This document shows positions 1-7,783 of a stretch of 64,000 nucleotides of DNA, in pieces. Each line of letters opens with the position of its first letter. Position 1 is the stretch's first letter. The position numbers were made by a program, and so were the translations under genes. This DNA comes from Marinifilum fragile JCM 15579 (GTDB lineage Bacteria > Bacteroidota > Bacteroidia > Bacteroidales > Marinifilaceae): contig NZ_BAZX01000004.1 of NCBI RefSeq assembly GCF_001310955.1, forward strand, positions 124,001-188,000, given 5' to 3'. The notes beneath the pieces are model-generated. The model had not been told where the DNA came from and made no database searches. It worked only from the letters and a program-made list of their open reading frames with translations.

Positions 1-370
1 ATCTTGTTTGGCGTATTGGGGAATTCGTTGTGAGGCTTGTTATCGCACCTGTCCGTTAATTGATAAAGCCATAACGCTGGATTATGAGGTAAATGAAAGA
101 ACTGGTAAGCATGCCAAGCTACTTCCTGTAGTTCACTCTGGTGTTTGTACTGGCTGCGGAATGTGTGAGCAGGCTTGTGTTGCCGGGAAGGCTGCCATTT
201 TTGTTCTGCCTTTGCATAAAGCAACTGGTAAAGTTGGAGACCATTACATTAAAAGCTGGGAAAAAGAAGATGAGAAACGAATCCATGATCAAGTCGAAAA
301 AGAAGATGATGAAAAGGATGTGAAGTCGGCTATCGATTACTTGAATGATGATGATTTAATTGATGACTAG
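1..370 (+). CDS. napG: NapG, ferredoxin-type subunit of periplasmic nitrate reductase (3' part only)
   Basis: This is the C-terminal part of an iron-sulfur protein that passes electrons from the NapH quinol dehydrogenase towards the periplasmic nitrate reductase. The reading frame is open to the window edge (first full codon at base 2), so the TTG at base 8 is internal and not a start. Two cysteine clusters are visible, CEACYRTCP and CTGCGMCEQAC, with the NapG-like stretch CPLIDKAITL between them. The tail after about residue 85 of the visible part is very acidic and lysine-rich (EKEDDEKDVK). It is followed by napH, napB and napD, an order close to the Epsilonproteobacterial nap operon. napA should lie upstream, outside the window. 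Confidence 0.88.
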   Translation, partial: SCLAYWGIRCEACYRTCPLIDKAITLDYEVNERTGKHAKLLPVVHSGVCTGCGMCEQACVAGKAAIFVLPLHKATGKVGDHYIKSWEKEDEKRIHDQVEKEDDEKDVKSAIDYLNDDDLIDD

Positions 371-387
371 TGTCAATAGGGTATAAG

Positions 388-576
388 CACCCCTCTGTCC
401 TATCGGACATCTCCCCTAAAAGGGAGAAACAAAAATTAAACTTAGTACATAAATAGAATTTAATAGTTCTGTTTATTCTAAGAATCTTTCCCTTCTAGGG
501 AACCGTAGCAAAGCGGAGCTCGTGAACACATTTAAATTTAACACGAGTGAACAAAGTGCCGACTGGCGAAAGGGTG
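388..576. repeat. Interrupted inverted-repeat element, long copy (family B)
   Basis: This fills most of the 253-bp gap between napG and napH. The left end carries CACCCCTCTGTCC and CATCTCCCCT; the right end carries AGTGCCGACTGGCGAAAGGGTG, so the outer ends are roughly inverted. A shorter element at 6324-6380 has related left (ATCTCCCCTT) and right (AGTGCCGATAGGTGAAGGGGTG) ends, which suggests the copy here has about 130 bases inserted in its middle. No ORF is present. A non-autonomous mobile or stem-loop element is possible. Confidence 0.55.
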
Positions 577-623
577 AAAAGAGAATTAAAATTTGATACT
601 AATTCATTATAAAAAACGATTGA

Positions 624-1421
624 ATGAAAAAATATAAGTTTTTAATACTAAGACGAATCATTCAGCTGTCCTTTCTGTTCCTTTTTGCAGGAGGAAACTA
701 TTTTGGATGGGAAGTCCTTCGGGGCAATTATAGTTCTGCCATCATTGCTGATTACCTTCATTTGAGTGATCCTTATGCTGTGTTACAGATATTGGTATCT
801 GGATTTATTGCGTCAAGCTCAGTATTGTTAGGAGCATTATTGATTTTCCTGATCTATACACTGATAGGAGGAAGAATGTTCTGTTCGTGGATTTGTCCGA
901 TGAATATCATAACCGATATCGCATTTCGCTTGCGCAAGATTTTTAAGATAGAGACAGAAGCGAAGGTTTCTGTTTCTAGAAATCTGAGATATTACATTTT
1001 GGCTTTAAGCCTAATTGTTTCTGCAATATTTGGAATGGCAGCCTTCGAAATTATAAGTCCGATATCTATGCTTCACAGGGCTGTTGTTTTTGGTTCTGGA
1101 GCAGGATGGGGAATTGTTGCTGTAATTTTCTTTGTAGATCTGTTTGTTTTAAAAGCAGGTTGGTGTGGACACATTTGTCCTTTGGGAGGATTCTATTCCC
1201 TTATAGGAAAGCAAGCTGTAATTAAGGTGAAGCACGACAAAGAGAAATGTACCCATTGTATGGATTGTTTCGATGTTTGTGTGGAAGAACCTGTTTTGGA
1301 TATTGTAGGCAAGGAAAGTGATTTTATACGCAGCGGAGCCTGTACCAATTGCGGAAGATGCATTGAGGTTTGCAATGATAATGCGATGAAATATTCGTTA
1401 AAATTCGATTTTAAAAAATAA
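624..1421 (+). CDS. napH: NapH, membrane quinol dehydrogenase subunit of the Nap system
   Basis: NapH oxidises menaquinol in the inner membrane and feeds electrons through NapG to the nitrate reductase. The 265-residue protein has about four membrane segments in its first 190 residues. Two CxxCP motifs characteristic of NapH (CSWICP near residue 90, CGHICP near residue 185) lie on membrane loops. Two C-terminal [4Fe-4S] clusters (CTHCMDCFDVC and CTNCGRCIEVC) lie on a cytoplasmic domain. The length is typical. The ATG start follows a short leader, and napB begins 27 nt after the stop, so co-transcription is expected. Confidence 0.93.
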   Translation: MKKYKFLILRRIIQLSFLFLFAGGNYFGWEVLRGNYSSAIIADYLHLSDPYAVLQILVSGFIASSSVLLGALLIFLIYTLIGGRMFCSWICPMNIITDIAFRLRKIFKIETEAKVSVSRNLRYYILALSLIVSAIFGMAAFEIISPISMLHRAVVFGSGAGWGIVAVIFFVDLFVLKAGWCGHICPLGGFYSLIGKQAVIKVKHDKEKCTHCMDCFDVCVEEPVLDIVGKESDFIRSGACTNCGRCIEVCNDNAMKYSLKFDFKK

Positions 1422-1448
1422 TGAAGAGATTAAATAAAATCTAAAAAC

Positions 1449-2021
1449 ATGAAATATCTATCCCTAATTGCTTTGTTCTTTTTAGTTGCTTGTAATCAGC
1501 CTAAAGAGAAAGAAATTGATGAAGATCAATTGGGTTTTATTGATGCAGATTTGTATTCGGATGAAACCAATTTTAAAATGAAGGCCAATTTTAATGAGGA
1601 TAAACCTGAAACAGGCATAACCATCAACCGCTCTTTCGAAAATGCACCTCCAATGATTCCACATACAACTGCTGGATTCTTCCCAATTAAAAGGGACAAC
1701 AATATTTGTTTGAGTTGCCATATGCCCGACAAGGTGAAAGAATCGGGGGCTCGTGAAATCTCCAAAACCCACTTTCAAAGCTGGCGTCCACAACTGGAGG
1801 TAAAAGCTGGCGTTTATTCAAACCCTAAGGAAGATAACAAAGTGTATGTAAAGGAGGTGAAGGATTTGAATATGGCGTACTTTAACTGTTCACAATGTCA
1901 TGTTCCTCAGGCCGATGTTAGCATTAATATCGAAAACTTGTTTACTGCTGAGTTTAGAGAAAAATTTGGTATTGAGGAATCCAATTTAAAGGATAAAGTT
2001 TCTGAAGGAGTAAACAATTAA
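1449..2021 (+). CDS. napB: NapB, dihaem cytochrome c subunit of periplasmic nitrate reductase
   Basis: NapB is the small electron-transfer subunit that reduces NapA in the periplasm. Two CxxCH haem-binding motifs are present, CLSCH near residue 87 and CSQCH near residue 150, together with the NapB-like stretch PPMIPHTT that contributes distal histidine. The N-terminus is a signal peptide ending in a lipobox (LFFLVAC), so here NapB is probably a lipoprotein rather than a soluble protein. This is inferred from sequence alone. It sits between napH and napD in a same-strand group. Confidence 0.93.
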   Translation: MKYLSLIALFFLVACNQPKEKEIDEDQLGFIDADLYSDETNFKMKANFNEDKPETGITINRSFENAPPMIPHTTAGFFPIKRDNNICLSCHMPDKVKESGAREISKTHFQSWRPQLEVKAGVYSNPKEDNKVYVKEVKDLNMAYFNCSQCHVPQADVSINIENLFTAEFREKFGIEESNLKDKVSEGVNN

Positions 2022-2042
2022 AATTCATAAATTTATTCTATT

Positions 2043-2066
2043 GAGATGCAAGGCTTGCGTCTTTAC
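2043..2066. repeat. Dispersed palindrome, family A copy 1
   Basis: Imperfect palindrome AGATGCAAGGCTTGCGTCT with GAG and TTAC flanks, in the napB-napD gap. It belongs to the family described in the findings (flanks GTAG/GTGG...CTAC, core variable but self-complementary). Confidence 0.6.
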
Positions 2067-2089
2067 ATGTTCTAATAAATTAAGAAAAT

Positions 2090-2437
2090 ATGAATATATC
2101 CAGTGTAGTAATTCGTGTACTTCCAGAGAATACCGAACATTTGGTAGGGCAACTTAAAGACAGTGATTTGTGTGATTATCACTTGCATGATGAGGGAAAG
2201 ATAATTGTCACAATTGAAGGAGAAGGAATTAGTGAGGAGATTGCCAAACTAAAGAAAATTCAGGCGATAAAAAATGTACTTTCGGCTGAAATGATGTATT
2301 CCTATTCCGAAGATGAGTTGGATCAGGAAAGAGACAAGATTGAAAAATCGGATGGAATAAAACCCTGGTTGAATGACAATAGCAAAGATGCTGGATTGAT
2401 TAATTATGACGGAGATTTGAAAAAGAAAAAATTGTAA
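2090..2437 (+). CDS. napD: NapD-like chaperone for nitrate reductase maturation
   Basis: NapD is a small cytoplasmic ferredoxin-fold chaperone that binds the Tat signal of NapA before export. The first 85 residues match this family: N-terminal MNISSVVIRV, then a beta-alpha-beta-beta pattern ending in ...IKNVLSAEMMYSYSE. The last 30 residues are a charged extension (DKIEKSDG..., ending DLKKKKL) beyond the usual 80-90 residue core. It closes the nap operon; a terminator-like palindrome follows immediately. Confidence 0.85.
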   Translation: MNISSVVIRVLPENTEHLVGQLKDSDLCDYHLHDEGKIIVTIEGEGISEEIAKLKKIQAIKNVLSAEMMYSYSEDELDQERDKIEKSDGIKPWLNDNSKDAGLINYDGDLKKKKL

Positions 2438-2438
2438 T

Positions 2439-2467
2439 GTAGGGACACGTCACGGCGTGTCCTTTTT
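2439..2467 (+). terminator. Palindrome (family A copy 2) serving as likely nap operon terminator
   Basis: GGACACG, a TCACGG loop and CGTGTCC are followed by TTTTTATTT, just after the napD stop. It is both a member of the dispersed palindrome family (GTAG flank present) and an intrinsic-terminator-like hairpin. Confidence 0.6.
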
Positions 2468-2488
2468 ATTTATAGATATATCGTCATT

Positions 2489-2514
2489 GTGGATACGTCA
2501 TGAAGTGTCTCTAC
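2489..2514. repeat. Dispersed palindrome, family A copy 3 (degenerate)
   Basis: GTGGATACGTCATGAAGTGTCTCTAC keeps the family flanks (GTGG...CTCTAC), but the inner stem has mismatches. It lies between the convergent napD and Lrp-family genes. Confidence 0.5.
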
Positions 2515-2523
2515 GGCAATAAA

Positions 2524-2982
2524 TCACAAATCATAACCAATCTTATCCGAAGAAGAAATCACGAAAGTGCTGTTAAATCGAGTAATGTATTCGAACTTCG
2601 ATAATTTTTCTTGTATAAAATACTGAAAGGCATTCATGTCCTTCACCATGATTTTTAGCATGGCATCAAAATTACCGGAAGTAATATAAAATTCCATTAC
2701 CTCGGGAAGTGCCAACACATCCTTTGTAAGCTGATCGACCACATCGCGTGTATGTCGTGTAATCGACACCGAAATGAACACTACCATATTTCTATCGATC
2801 TTTTCAGGATCTAGAACAGCAACATAGTTTTTGATAATTCCACTTCTTTCCAGCTTCTTTACACGTTCATAAACCGGAGTGTTGCTTAGGTGCAGCTTTT
2901 CTGCTAACTCCTTAATTGTGATTCTACAATCTTGTTGAAGAAGTTCTAAAATTTTACGATCGGTTCTGTCCAGATTTTCCAT
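2524..2982 (-). CDS. Lrp/AsnC-family transcriptional regulator
   Basis: A 152-residue feast/famine-type regulator. Residues about 1-60 form the winged-helix DNA-binding domain (LDRTDRKILELLQQDCR, then IKELAEKLHLSNTPVYERVKKLE), and residues about 65-150 form the AsnC/RAM ligand domain. Family members bind amino acids and act as dimers to octamers. It is divergent from the 2-oxoacid oxidoreductase operon, and the gap between them contains two strong dyads, so it probably regulates itself and that operon in response to an amino acid. The effector cannot be read from sequence. Confidence 0.9.
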   Translation of the reverse strand: MENLDRTDRKILELLQQDCRITIKELAEKLHLSNTPVYERVKKLERSGIIKNYVAVLDPEKIDRNMVVFISVSITRHTRDVVDQLTKDVLALPEVMEFYITSGNFDAMLKIMVKDMNAFQYFIQEKLSKFEYITRFNSTFVISSSDKIGYDL

Positions 2983-3023
2983 AGGAGAAAAATTTTCTAT
3001 TCATATGTCTGATTTTGGCTTTT

Positions 3024-3085
3024 GTAAAGATATAAATTCTTTACAACTGTATGCTGCATAGAATAGTTTTCTATAATTATTCTAT
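3024..3085. promoter_or_regulatory. Two dyad symmetries, candidate operators of the Lrp-family regulator
   Basis: GTAAAGA-N7-TCTTTAC (3024-3044) and ATAGAATA-N12-TATTCTAT (3058-3085) lie just upstream of the regulator start, in the 310-bp gap divergent from the oxidoreductase operon. The size and AT-rich symmetry suit an Lrp/AsnC dimer. The rest of this gap holds an AT-rich repeat and no gene. Confidence 0.45.
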
Positions 3086-3150
3086 ATGCTAGTAAATCAT
3101 TTGGTTGATGGGTATTTTTACAAGACAAAATTACGCTTACTCTCAATGAG

Positions 3151-3178
3151 CAATTAATAATGAGTAATGAATAATTGG
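3151..3178. repeat. AT-rich intergenic repeat (family C)
   Basis: CAATTAATAATGAGTAATGA followed by ATAATTGG. Similar AATTAATAATGARTAAT words occur around 3830, 6289-6322, 11240 and 13925, always between genes. Confidence 0.4.
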
Positions 3179-3292
3179 TAAAGACAAAAATTAGTCTTTA
3201 GGAGCTGGTTTTGGGTTTCTCTCCATTTAGAAGTAATTGAGACAGGTAGAGAAGCAATAATTGAATTGAAAAAGACAAACACTAAATAGATA

Positions 3293-3832
3293 ATGAAAGA
3301 AATCAGATGGCACGGACGAGGAGGTCAAGGAGGGTTTACCGCTTCTCGTTTGTTAGGAATTGCTGCCAGTGTTCACGGTGGAAAGCATGCTTTGGCTTTC
3401 CCATCATTCGGACCTGAGCGTAGAGGAGCGCCTGTATTGGCATTCACTAAAATTGATGACACAAAAATTCATGATCGAAGCGAAGTTCAGGAGAGCGACT
3501 TTGTTGTAGTAATGGACGAAACGCTAATTGTTCCTGGATTCGAAAAAGGAATCAAACCAAATGCATGTGTATTGATCAACACCAGAAATGTAGAGCAATA
3601 TCGCGAACAATTGAAAGGATTGGACTTGCGAGGAATTGATGCGACTAGCTTGGCTATGGAGGTATTGGGCAGACCAATTACCAATACGGCAATGTATGGT
3701 GCTTTGGCTGCGGCATCGGGTTTGGTAAGTAAGGAAGCTGCAATTGCTAGTATTCATACCGAGATGAAGCCAAAGTTGGCTCAGCTGAATGAGAAGATTG
3801 TAGAGAGAGCATACGAGCTAATTAACAATTAA
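3293..3832 (+). CDS. 2-oxoacid:ferredoxin oxidoreductase, gamma subunit
   Basis: The gamma subunit of a four-subunit 2-oxoacid:ferredoxin (or flavodoxin) oxidoreductase, which oxidatively decarboxylates a 2-oxoacid to acyl-CoA and CO2. The family motif GRGGQGG is at residues 8-14, followed by the expected FPSFGPERRGAPV segment. The length of 179 residues is typical. It heads a tight operon with delta, alpha and beta subunits. Pyruvate (Por), branched-chain (Vor) and 2-oxoglutarate (Kor) types share this subunit. The Lrp-type regulator and adjacent aminotransferase favour an amino-acid-derived 2-oxoacid, but the substrate is not settled. Confidence 0.9.
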   Translation: MKEIRWHGRGGQGGFTASRLLGIAASVHGGKHALAFPSFGPERRGAPVLAFTKIDDTKIHDRSEVQESDFVVVMDETLIVPGFEKGIKPNACVLINTRNVEQYREQLKGLDLRGIDATSLAMEVLGRPITNTAMYGALAAASGLVSKEAAIASIHTEMKPKLAQLNEKIVERAYELINN

Positions 3833-3858
3833 GAGTTAATAATTGACAATTGATTAAA

Positions 3859-4152
3859 ATGAATCGTCCAAAACATACAGAATATAAAACTCCAACTCAT
3901 ATTGATGATTACCCAACGGGCCCACAATACGATGCCGGATTTCTTCCTGAAAAGAATGCAGGTTGGAGAACCTTTAAGCCTGTAGTAAATCATGATGAAT
4001 GTATTTACTGCTTGCGTTGCTACTTGCTTTGTCCTGATGGAACCATCATGAAAGACAATGGCAAAATCAAAATCGACATGGATTATTGCAAAGGCTGTGG
4101 GGTTTGTGCCCACGAGTGTCCGAAGGATGCAATTGAAATGGTTAAAGAGTAG
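3859..4152 (+). CDS. 2-oxoacid:ferredoxin oxidoreductase, delta (ferredoxin) subunit
   Basis: A small bis-[4Fe-4S] ferredoxin subunit that carries electrons from the thiamine-diphosphate site to external ferredoxin. Clusters are CIYCLRCYLLCP and CKGCGVCAHECP in the C-terminal half. I chose ATG at 3859 (MNRPKHTEYK) over an in-frame TTG at 3850, giving 97 residues. The stop codon (TAG, 4150-4152) lies inside a dispersed palindrome that starts at 4149. Confidence 0.9.
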   Translation: MNRPKHTEYKTPTHIDDYPTGPQYDAGFLPEKNAGWRTFKPVVNHDECIYCLRCYLLCPDGTIMKDNGKIKIDMDYCKGCGVCAHECPKDAIEMVKE

Positions 4153-4172
4153 GGACATGACAAGGCTTGTCC
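4149..4172. repeat. Dispersed palindrome, family A copy 4, overlapping a stop codon
   Basis: GTAGGGACATGACAAGGCTTGTCC. The leading GTAG supplies the TAG stop of the delta-subunit gene. GGACA/TGTCC forms the outer stem. Confidence 0.55.
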
Positions 4173-4194
4173 GATAATCGCAAAAGAAAGATCA

Positions 4195-5385
4195 ATGAAA
4201 TCAAATAAAATATTCATATCAGGTGATGAGGCAGTAGCACAAGGCGTGAAACTTTCACGTCCACATGTGGTAGCTGCATACCCAATCACTCCGCAGACCA
4301 TTACGGTTGAGCGTTTGTCTGAAATGGTTGAGGCAGGCGAAATGGTTGCGGAATATATGCATGTAGAGTCTGAGCACTCTGCAATCTCAGCAACCATGGG
4401 TGCCAGTGCAGTTGGAGCCAGAACTTTTACAGCATCTTCTTCTCAGGGATTGTTATATATGGCCGAAGGACTTCATTACTGTAGTGGTGGTCGTTGGCCA
4501 GTTGTAATGATGAATGCCAACCGTTCAGTTGCTTTGCCATGGAGTATCTATGGAGACCAGCGCGATTCACTTTCCCTTTTGGATTCAGGTTGGATTCAGG
4601 TATATGTGGAAGACGCACAGGAAGCATTGGATATGATCATCCAGGCATACAAAATTGCGGAGCACAAAGATGTATTGACACCAATGATGGTGAACTTGGA
4701 TGGTTTCATCCTGACTCATACCTACGAGTTGGTTGAGATTCCAGAGCAGGAAATGGTAGATGAATTCTTGCCTCCATTCGAGACTCCAAACAAGATGTCT
4801 TTTGAGAATCCTAAGAACCTAGGTTTTAGTTCTCGTCCGGATGACAATACTGAGTTCAAGTATCAGCAAAATGAGGCCATGTTCAATGCCATTGACGTGA
4901 TTCACAAAACCGATGAGGATTTTGCGGCAATGTTTGGCAGAAAATATCATGGCATGGTAGAGGAATACATGTGCGAAGATGCTGAAGTTGTATTGGTAGC
5001 CTTGGGAAGTGTTTGCGGTACCGTTCGTGTGGTTGTTGACAAGCTTCGTGCAGAAGGCAAAAAAGTTGGATTGTTGAAAATCCGCTACATGCGTCCTTTC
5101 CCAGTTCAGGAAGTGAAGGATTTGGCCAGAAGAGTAAAAGCAATGGGTGTTATCGATAAAGACATCTCTTTCGGATACGAAGGAACCGTTTACACCAATG
5201 TGAACTCAGCCATTTCTCAGATTGACAAATATGTGTACAAAAGCAACTTTGTTGGCGGTTTAGGTGGTCGCGATATTACAAAAGCAGAAATCGAAGATAT
5301 GTATAACAAGTTGTATGCAGGATTGGAGAACAAGAGTGAAGAGACAGTAGAATTTTTCAGCTTAAATGTAGAAGGCAATGACTAA
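4195..5385 (+). CDS. 2-oxoacid:ferredoxin oxidoreductase, alpha subunit
   Basis: The alpha subunit (396 residues), which contains the pyrimidine-binding part of the thiamine diphosphate site and the transketolase C-terminal domain. The family motif YPITPQT is near residue 29, and EYMHVESEHSA near residue 60 supplies the glutamate region. The C-terminal half (EVVLVALGSVCGTVRVVVD) is the domain II transketolase-C fold. The gene ends 8 nt inside the beta-subunit gene, so the two are translationally coupled. Confidence 0.92.
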   Translation: MKSNKIFISGDEAVAQGVKLSRPHVVAAYPITPQTITVERLSEMVEAGEMVAEYMHVESEHSAISATMGASAVGARTFTASSSQGLLYMAEGLHYCSGGRWPVVMMNANRSVALPWSIYGDQRDSLSLLDSGWIQVYVEDAQEALDMIIQAYKIAEHKDVLTPMMVNLDGFILTHTYELVEIPEQEMVDEFLPPFETPNKMSFENPKNLGFSSRPDDNTEFKYQQNEAMFNAIDVIHKTDEDFAAMFGRKYHGMVEEYMCEDAEVVLVALGSVCGTVRVVVDKLRAEGKKVGLLKIRYMRPFPVQEVKDLARRVKAMGVIDKDISFGYEGTVYTNVNSAISQIDKYVYKSNFVGGLGGRDITKAEIEDMYNKLYAGLENKSEETVEFFSLNVEGND

Positions 5386-6286
5386 AGTATTAGATATCCC
5401 AAAAGTGAATGCGAAAAACATGACCGAGAAGGAGTTTTTCTATGGTCATAAAGCTTGTGCCGGATGTGGCGGTAGTATTGCTGTACGTTTGGCATTAAAA
5501 GTATTGGGCGAGCGTACCTATTCTGCTCTTCCAGCTGGTTGTATGTCGGCAGTAGGATTCATTTATCCACAAATGGCATTCAATTCAAATGCAATTATTA
5601 CAACTTTTCCAGGTTCAGCAAGTATGGCTGCAGGTATTGCTGCAGGAGCCAAAGCATTGGGACAAAAAGATTTCAAAACTGTAGTATTCGCCGGTGACGG
5701 TGGGACTGCCGATATCGGATTCCAGGCACTATCAGGAATGATTGATCGCAACGATGATGTATTATACATCTGCTACGACAACGAGGCTTACATGAATACC
5801 GGAATTCAGAAGAGTGGTTTGACTCCTTACGGAACCAAAACGACTACGACTCCAGCAGGTCAAAATATCCCGGGAACGGTAACTCACAAGAAGAACTTGT
5901 TTGAGATTATTGCTGCTCATGATATTGCTTACGCTGCTACTGCAAGTATTGGTTATCCTCAGGATTTTATTAACAAGGTAAACAAGGCTAAGCACGTTAA
6001 AGGTGCAAGCTTTATCCACGTGTATGCATCATGTCCAACAGGCTGGGGAACTCCAACCGAAACATCGGTAGAAATTGCAAAAGATGCAGTGGATTGTGGT
6101 TTGATTTTCCTTGCAGAATATGAGGATGGTGAATACAAATTGAACAGAAATCCTAAGGAATTCAAATCGGTTGAAGAATACCTAAAAAAGCAGGGACGTT
6201 TCAAGCACATGAGCGATGCCGATATCCAATGCGTAATCGAAAACCGCGACAAGAAGTGGGAACGCATGCGCAAAAATTGGCTGTAA
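5378..6286 (+). CDS. 2-oxoacid:ferredoxin oxidoreductase, beta subunit (thiamine diphosphate-binding)
   Basis: The beta subunit (302 residues) binds thiamine diphosphate and one [4Fe-4S] cluster. The N-terminal CAGCGG motif is near residue 27. The diphosphate-binding motif GDGGTADIGF is near residue 108, followed by YDNEAYMNTG, the usual N-terminated end of the motif. It starts within the last codons of the alpha gene. Conserved Cys in ASCPTGWG (about residue 215) is the fourth cluster ligand in this family. It is the last gene of the oxidoreductase operon. Confidence 0.92.
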   Translation: MTKVLDIPKVNAKNMTEKEFFYGHKACAGCGGSIAVRLALKVLGERTYSALPAGCMSAVGFIYPQMAFNSNAIITTFPGSASMAAGIAAGAKALGQKDFKTVVFAGDGGTADIGFQALSGMIDRNDDVLYICYDNEAYMNTGIQKSGLTPYGTKTTTTPAGQNIPGTVTHKKNLFEIIAAHDIAYAATASIGYPQDFINKVNKAKHVKGASFIHVYASCPTGWGTPTETSVEIAKDAVDCGLIFLAEYEDGEYKLNRNPKEFKSVEEYLKKQGRFKHMSDADIQCVIENRDKKWERMRKNWL

Positions 6287-6288
6287 AT

Positions 6289-6322
6289 CAATTAATAAGT
6301 ATCAATTAATAATGAATAATTG
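6289..6322. repeat. AT-rich intergenic repeat (family C), two tandem partial copies
   Basis: CAATTAATAAGTAT followed by CAATTAATAATGAATAATTG directly after the oxidoreductase operon. Related to 3151-3178. Confidence 0.4.
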
Positions 6323-6323
6323 T

Positions 6324-6380
6324 ACCCCTTCGGCTGTAGCTATCTCCCCTTTAAGTGGAAGTGCCGATAGGTGAAGGGGT
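6324..6380. repeat. Inverted-repeat element, short copy (family B)
   Basis: Outer arms ACCCCTTC (6324-6331) and GAAGGGGT (6373-6380) are complementary, with inner ATCTCCCCTT and AGTGCCGATAGG. The ends match those of the longer element at 388-576. It could also act as a weak terminator of the oxidoreductase operon. Confidence 0.55.
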
Positions 6381-6415
6381 GTAACAATCCAAAATAAATT
6401 AAACAACAAACATTA

Positions 6416-6437
6416 TAGACGTAAGGCATTGCGTCTC
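6416..6437. repeat. Dispersed palindrome, family A copy 5
   Basis: AGACGTAAGGCATTGCGTCT, imperfect palindrome in the leader of the aminotransferase gene. Confidence 0.55.
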
Positions 6438-6459
6438 AATAAAACAAAAACCAAACACA

Positions 6460-7680
6460 ATGATCAGCGATTTAAAAGGAACATTTTCCAGCATTAGCAA
6501 CAACATCAAAAGATCTGCTATTCGTGAGATCCTAAAATTGACCCAAAACCCTGAAGTAATTTCTTTTGCTGGAGGACTGCCAGCACCAGAATCTTTCCCT
6601 GTTGACAATTTGGATGAGATCATCTCAACCATGTTGAAGGAAGAAGGCGCAGAGGTATTGCAATATGATGCAACGGAAGGGGTTACTGAATTGAGAGAAC
6701 TTCTTTTGAAGAGATATCAGAATGAAGGAGTGCAGTGCGAATTAGACAACATGATTGTAACTACCGGATCGCAGCAAGGTCTGGATTTGGTTGGAAAAGT
6801 TTTTGTGAACCAAGGAGACGTTGTGATCTGCGGTTTGCCTTCTTATCTTGGTGGAATTAGTGCTTTCCAGGCTTATGGAGCTAAAATGGAAGGAGTACCA
6901 ATGGATGAGTATGGAATGAGTGCTGAGCTATTGGAAGCCAAGTTGATTGAATTGGCAGAGCAAGGTATTAAGCCAAAATTCATCTATATCATTCCTGATT
7001 TCCAAAACCCAACAGGAATTACCATGCCTGAATCTCGTCGTTTGGAGATTATTGCATTGGCACATAAATACGATGTGTTGATTGTTGAGGATTGTCCTTA
7101 TAGAGAGGTGAGATTCGAAGGAGAACCACAGCGCATGATGTATGATTTGGACAATGATGATCATGTAATCACATTGGGAACCTTCTCTAAGACTTTCGCA
7201 CCTGGTTTGCGTATTGGTTGGGTTTTAGGTCCAAAAGATGTGAACGACAAAATTGTAGTTGCCAAGCAGTCGTCAGACTTGTGTACACCAACTTTCGTTC
7301 AGAAATTGGCGGTTCGTTATATGAAGTCGGAGCATTTCGAAGCGAACCTGAAAAAGACCATCGATTTGTACCACCAGCGCAGAGATGTAATGTTGGCAGA
7401 GTTGGAAAAATGTATGCCTGAAGGAGTGAAATGGACCCATCCTGAAGGAGGAATGTTCCTTTTCATTACCTTACCTGAGCATATGGATGCCTTGGAATTG
7501 TTCCACAAAGCAATTGAAAAGAAAGTGGCTTTCGTAACTGGTAATGTATTCTATTGCGATGGAGGCGGAACCAATACTATGCGTTTGAACTTCTCATATG
7601 TTAACAACGAAAAAGCAATTGCTGGAGTTCAACGTTTGGCTAAGATCATAGAGGCTGAAATGAAGGTTGAGGCTTGCTAA
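6460..7680 (+). CDS. PLP-dependent class I/II aminotransferase
   Basis: A fold-type I aminotransferase of 406 residues. The PLP-binding lysine is K244 in GTFSKTFAPGLRIGW. The phosphate/arginine region (MRLNFSY near the C-terminus) and PDFQNPTG (near residue 183) are as expected. The pattern, including YDATEGVTELRELL near residue 70, fits the MocR/LysN/aromatic aminotransferase subgroup rather than classical AspC. The placement after a 2-oxoacid oxidoreductase suggests it makes the 2-oxoacid used by that complex, from branched-chain or aromatic amino acids, with release of glutamate. This pairing is an inference. Confidence 0.9.
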   Translation: MISDLKGTFSSISNNIKRSAIREILKLTQNPEVISFAGGLPAPESFPVDNLDEIISTMLKEEGAEVLQYDATEGVTELRELLLKRYQNEGVQCELDNMIVTTGSQQGLDLVGKVFVNQGDVVICGLPSYLGGISAFQAYGAKMEGVPMDEYGMSAELLEAKLIELAEQGIKPKFIYIIPDFQNPTGITMPESRRLEIIALAHKYDVLIVEDCPYREVRFEGEPQRMMYDLDNDDHVITLGTFSKTFAPGLRIGWVLGPKDVNDKIVVAKQSSDLCTPTFVQKLAVRYMKSEHFEANLKKTIDLYHQRRDVMLAELEKCMPEGVKWTHPEGGMFLFITLPEHMDALELFHKAIEKKVAFVTGNVFYCDGGGTNTMRLNFSYVNNEKAIAGVQRLAKIIEAEMKVEAC

Positions 7681-7710
7681 GCTGTAAAATAAAATCTATA
7701 AGAAAATATG

Positions 7711-7746
7711 AAAACCTGATAGAATATTGATCTGTCAGGTTTTTTA
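7711..7746 (+). terminator. Rho-independent terminator after the aminotransferase
   Basis: AAAACCTGA and TCAGGTTTTTTA flank a short AT-rich loop. T-run on the plus strand. Confidence 0.75.
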
Positions 7747-7783
7747 TTTAACTTATAAAACAAAGAGTGAGACTTGGTTAATT

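Noticed and set aside
1482-1793. Minus-strand ORFs opposite napB and many other genes
   Set aside because: They are antisense shadows of well-supported genes, without plausible starts or family matches.
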